A program made the translations under genes and the position numbers. Below the pieces are notes generated by a model, which saw only the letters and a program-made list of their open reading frames with translations, was not told where the DNA came from and did no database searches. Of a stretch of 64,000 bases of DNA, positions 63,774 through 64,000 are shown piece by piece. The DNA lies in the NCBI GenBank assembly GCA_037349105.1, contig JAYJMM010000009.1, positions 124,001-188,000 of the forward strand, given 5' to 3'. The stretch is from Limnomonas spitsbergensis (Eukaryota; Chlorophyta; Chlorophyceae; Chlamydomonadales). The first letter of the stretch is position 1; every line of letters begins with the position of its first letter.

Positions 63774-64000
63774 CAGCAGTCTTTTTCCAGACCTTAATCT
63801 GCTTTTTCACGCTCAAGATGCTGCAGCCGTGGTGAGTGCTTGCTGTTCGTTTGCCTTTCCTGTTCCCCCTTGCCTGTCTCAGCTGACGACGAGGGCTACA
63901 TACGCAACCAGGCTGTTTCTTTGTGTTAGCGTCTTAAGATTTGTAAGGTTGGGCGGCCGGCCTCCCACTTTGTTACGCCCAAGCAAAAGAGACGCACAAA

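Overview
This window looks like nuclear DNA of a green alga, probably a chlamydomonadalean chlorophyte. Three kinds of evidence support this. Short exons are bounded by GTGAGT/GTAAGT-type donors and CAG acceptors. TGTAA polyadenylation signals lie just after several stop codons. The largest object is a non-LTR retrotransposon with the domain set known from the Dualen/RandI clade of Chlamydomonas. Degenerate TTTAGGG-like arrays are also present. I see no rRNA, tRNA gene, CRISPR array, operon or other prokaryotic feature. Most long open frames are shadows of repeats or low-complexity sequence. The host gene models here rest on exon edges, reading phase and poly(A) signals; none has been checked against RNA.

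Layout. 0.8-6.3 kb: a minus-strand gene whose three visible exons are separated by two introns filled with satellites (124-bp and 33-bp units). 7.6-8.0 kb: a MITE nested in another MITE. 10.6 kb: a 160-bp near-perfect palindrome. 11-14.2 kb: a plus-strand, alanine-rich, GCN-repeat gene. 15.4-19.4 kb: truncated LINE tails, MITEs and the first copy of a 268-bp repeat carrying a heat-shock element and a TATA box. 17.1-20.1 kb: exons of a minus-strand membrane-protein gene. 20.3-30.4 kb: a nearly full-length Dualen/RandI-type element on the minus strand, with ORF1, a Josephin-like cysteine protease, APE endonuclease, RT, RNase H, a zinc knuckle and an RLE-like domain, all in one frame with two in-frame stops. 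30.5-31.95 kb: the relic of a second such element on the plus strand, broken by a SINE-like and a LINE-tail insertion.

32-36.6 kb: CAG repeats, the last exon of a minus-strand gene, and MITEs at gene edges. 36.0-41.2 kb: exons of one or two minus-strand genes ending in a single-pass membrane protein. 41.76-43.83 kb: a divergent three-exon plus-strand gene whose two introns each consist almost entirely of a satellite that begins at the 5' splice site. 47.6-51.0 kb: MITE, SINE-like and two LINE copies in tandem. 52.0-52.55 kb: a compact two-exon minus-strand gene. 53.35-53.61 kb: the second, inverted copy of the 268-bp heat-shock-type repeat. 54.29-56.96 kb: a DNA transposon with ~55-bp terminal inverted repeats and a minus-strand, intron-bearing candidate transposase. 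58.5-61.5 kb: a long armadillo-repeat protein gene. 61.8-63.8 kb: more MITEs and tandem duplications.

The main theme is mobile and tandem DNA living inside and at the edges of genes: satellites inside introns and at splice sites, MITEs beside acceptors and stop codons, and a retrotransposon immediately upstream of a candidate first exon.
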